A DNA stretch of 6,348 nucleotides. Source: CAZPGL01 sp964586175. GTDB taxonomy: Bacteria; Actinomycetota; Acidimicrobiia; Acidimicrobiales; MedAcidi-G1. Both the position numbers and the translations under genes were made by a program. Under the pieces are notes generated by a model that saw only the letters and a program-made list of their open reading frames with translations, was not told the DNA's origin and did not search any database. Position 1 is the first letter of the stretch; each line of letters opens with the position of its first letter. The stretch is taken from positions 1 to 6,348 of the forward strand of contig CAZPGL010000064.1 of assembly GCA_964586175.1 (NCBI GenBank). Direction: 5' to 3'. Shown here in pieces: positions 5,413 through 6,348 of this stretch.

Positions 5413-6147
5413 GTGTCCGCCGATCATCTCCTGGTGGCCGAGGACATCGTCGCCGGCTACCTCCCGGGGGTCGACATCCTCACCGGTTGTCATCTCGAGC
5501 TGGCCGACGGCGAGTTGGTCGGCATCATCGGCCCGAACGGGGCCGGCAAGTCCACCCTGGTCAAGGCCATGTTCGGTCTGGTCGACGTCCGTTCCGGGTC
5601 GGTCAACCTGCGCGGTGAGCCCATCGCCAACCTGGCCGCCCACGAGTTGGTGAGCCGCGGTGTGGGGTTCGTCCCCCAGACCGAGAACGTGTTCCCGTCG
5701 CTGACCGTGACCGAGAACCTGGCCATGGGCGGCTACCAGTTGGGCAAGGCGGGTGTGGCCGAACGCACCGCCGAGATGTGTGAGCTGTTCCCCCGTCTCG
5801 GCGAGCGCCGCACCCAGCGGGCCGGGCTCTTGTCGGGCGGTGAACGTCAGATGCTGGCCATGGGCCGGGCGCTCATGATGCGACCGTCGGTGTTACTGCT
5901 CGACGAGCCGTCGGCCGGCTTGTCGCCGGCCTACCAGGACGAGGTGTTCGTCACCATCGGCGACATCAACGCCACCGGCGTGTCGATCGTGATGGTCGAA
6001 CAGAACGCCAGCCGGTGCCTCGAGATCTGCCACCGGGGATACGTGCTCGACCAGGGCAAGAACGCTCATGAAGGGCCGGGCCGGGAGTTGCTGGTCGACC
6101 CGAAGGTGATCGAGCTCTACCTCGGCACGCTCGCCCGGGCCCGCTGA
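5413..6147 (+). CDS. livF: LivF-type ABC importer ATPase
   Basis: The second ATPase subunit of the importer, cytoplasmic and partner of LivG. It is 244 residues counting from GTG 5413, or 246 from GTG 5407. Motifs numbered from 5413: Walker A GPNGAGKST (40-48), Q-loop Gln89 in FVPQTENVFPSLTV, signature LSGGE (140-144), Walker B VLLLDEPSAGLSP with catalytic Glu165, and VMVEQNAS where other ABC ATPases have the H-loop His. The Gln there (VEQN) is the normal LivF state and, together with PQTENVFPSLTVTENL, is the best LivF-versus-LivG marker. The C-terminus IELYLGT matches the family. It starts two bases after the livG stop and is the last plus-strand gene of the operon. No binding-protein gene follows it. 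The end is not marked by a clear plus-strand T-rich terminator. Confidence 0.95.
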   Translation: MSADHLLVAEDIVAGYLPGVDILTGCHLELADGELVGIIGPNGAGKSTLVKAMFGLVDVRSGSVNLRGEPIANLAAHELVSRGVGFVPQTENVFPSLTVTENLAMGGYQLGKAGVAERTAEMCELFPRLGERRTQRAGLLSGGERQMLAMGRALMMRPSVLLLDEPSAGLSPAYQDEVFVTIGDINATGVSIVMVEQNASRCLEICHRGYVLDQGKNAHEGPGRELLVDPKVIELYLGTLARAR

Positions 6148-6196
6148 CCGGCGCCGACCTGATCGGCTGGCCGCGTCACGTCTGCCCTGCGCCCTG

Positions 6197-6224
6197 GATC
6201 CCGACCCGCGCGGGGGCGTGGATC
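6197..6224 (+). other. Imperfect hairpin after livF
   Basis: GATCC (6197-6201) pairs with GGATC (6220-6224). The inner pairs CG/CG and CCC/GGG are interrupted by a one-base bulge and an A-G mismatch, with loop GCGCG. It lies 50 bases after the livF stop and could help end the liv transcript. No T tract follows it on the plus strand, so it is not a canonical intrinsic terminator. Confidence 0.25.
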
Positions 6225-6230
6225 TTGCTG

Positions 6231-6268
6231 AAAAACGCGAAGAGGGCGGGGCCGAAGCCCCGCCCTCT
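6231..6268 (-). terminator. Intrinsic terminator of the convergent minus-strand gene
   Basis: A perfect 12-bp stem joins 6241-6252 (AGAGGGCGGGGC) and 6257-6268 (GCCCCGCCCTCT) around a four-base loop. Read on the minus strand the loop is TTCG closed by a C-G pair, the exceptionally stable UUCG tetraloop. Reading on in that direction, TCGCG and then TTTTT follow (complement of 6231-6235). The plus-strand side has no T run, so the main direction is minus, ending the gene whose stop is at 6296-6298. The stem could still slow or process the livF transcript arriving from the other side. Confidence 0.75.
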
Positions 6269-6295
6269 CAGCGAGTGATCAGTCGATCAGCCGGG

Positions 6296-6348
6296 TCAGC
6301 CTGCGGCGCGTGCCGCGTCCAGCCAGCCGTCGACGGTGTCGCGGTTCT
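6296..6348 (-). CDS. C-terminal end of an unidentified minus-strand gene
   Basis: Reading leftwards from the window edge, one frame gives NRDTVDGWLDAARAAG and then TGA (complement of 6296-6298). Only 16 codons are visible, so no family can be named. This frame is preferred because 14 of its 16 codons end in G or C, like the genes around it, and because it stops 28 bases before a strong minus-strand terminator. The other two minus frames end at other stops in the same interval and have less convincing codon use. The peptide looks like an amphipathic C-terminal helix. The gene converges on the liv operon. It could be anything, including a transporter component, but nothing in the sequence says so. 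Confidence 0.5.
   Translation of the reverse strand, partial: NRDTVDGWLDAARAAG

Noticed and set aside
4727..5550. Exact 24-base direct repeat (4727-4750 and 5527-5550)
   Set aside because: Both copies encode the same Walker A loop in livG and livF under strong codon bias. This is conserved paralogous coding sequence, not a mobile or regulatory repeat.
5995..6010. Loss of the H-loop histidine in LivF (VEQN in place of the usual His-containing form)
   Set aside because: Gln at this position is the normal state of LivF proteins, so it does not suggest a dead ATPase.

Overview
This is a GC-rich stretch (roughly two thirds G+C, strong G/C bias at third codon positions) from what looks like a high-GC Gram-positive, probably an actinobacterium. 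The evidence is the GroEL2-type chaperonin tail, a coproheme decarboxylase of the monoderm haem pathway, and two genes whose start codons lie a few bases after a TANNNT-like -10 hexamer, as in the leaderless or near-leaderless genes common in Actinobacteria. A lineage such as Acidimicrobiia is a guess from overall impression, not shown by the sequence.

Layout, left to right. (1) 3-455: the last 150 codons of groEL, closed by a near-perfect intrinsic terminator (476-508). (2) 598-1386: fdhD, the sulfurtransferase that activates formate dehydrogenase, with a strong Shine-Dalgarno. (3) 1416-2099: hemQ/chdC, coproheme decarboxylase, probably leaderless. (4) 2165-6147: a tightly packed four-gene operon for a HAAT-family (branched-chain amino acid type) ABC importer: livH permease, livM permease, livG ATPase and livF ATPase. 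Successive genes overlap or abut within a few bases. (5) 6231-6268: a 12-bp hairpin terminator that works in the minus direction, followed by the last codons of a convergent minus-strand gene (6296-6348).

How the parts work together: LivH and LivM should form the membrane channel and LivG and LivF the two cytoplasmic ATPases. The substrate-binding protein that such an importer needs is not in this window, so substrate identity (Leu/Ile/Val, other amino acids, amides or urea-like compounds) is open. fdhD and hemQ are housekeeping cofactor genes with no evident functional link to the transporter.

The one architecture that stands out is LivH. It carries an N-terminal extension of about 140 residues, made of an apparent signal peptide plus a beta-sandwich domain resembling carboxypeptidase-regulatory/prealbumin-like folds, fused ahead of the ordinary permease. 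The rest is conventional, apart from the coproheme decarboxylase, which looks more like the Firmicutes-type enzyme than the classical actinobacterial one. I see no mobile elements, CRISPR arrays, tRNA/rRNA genes or frameshifted genes.
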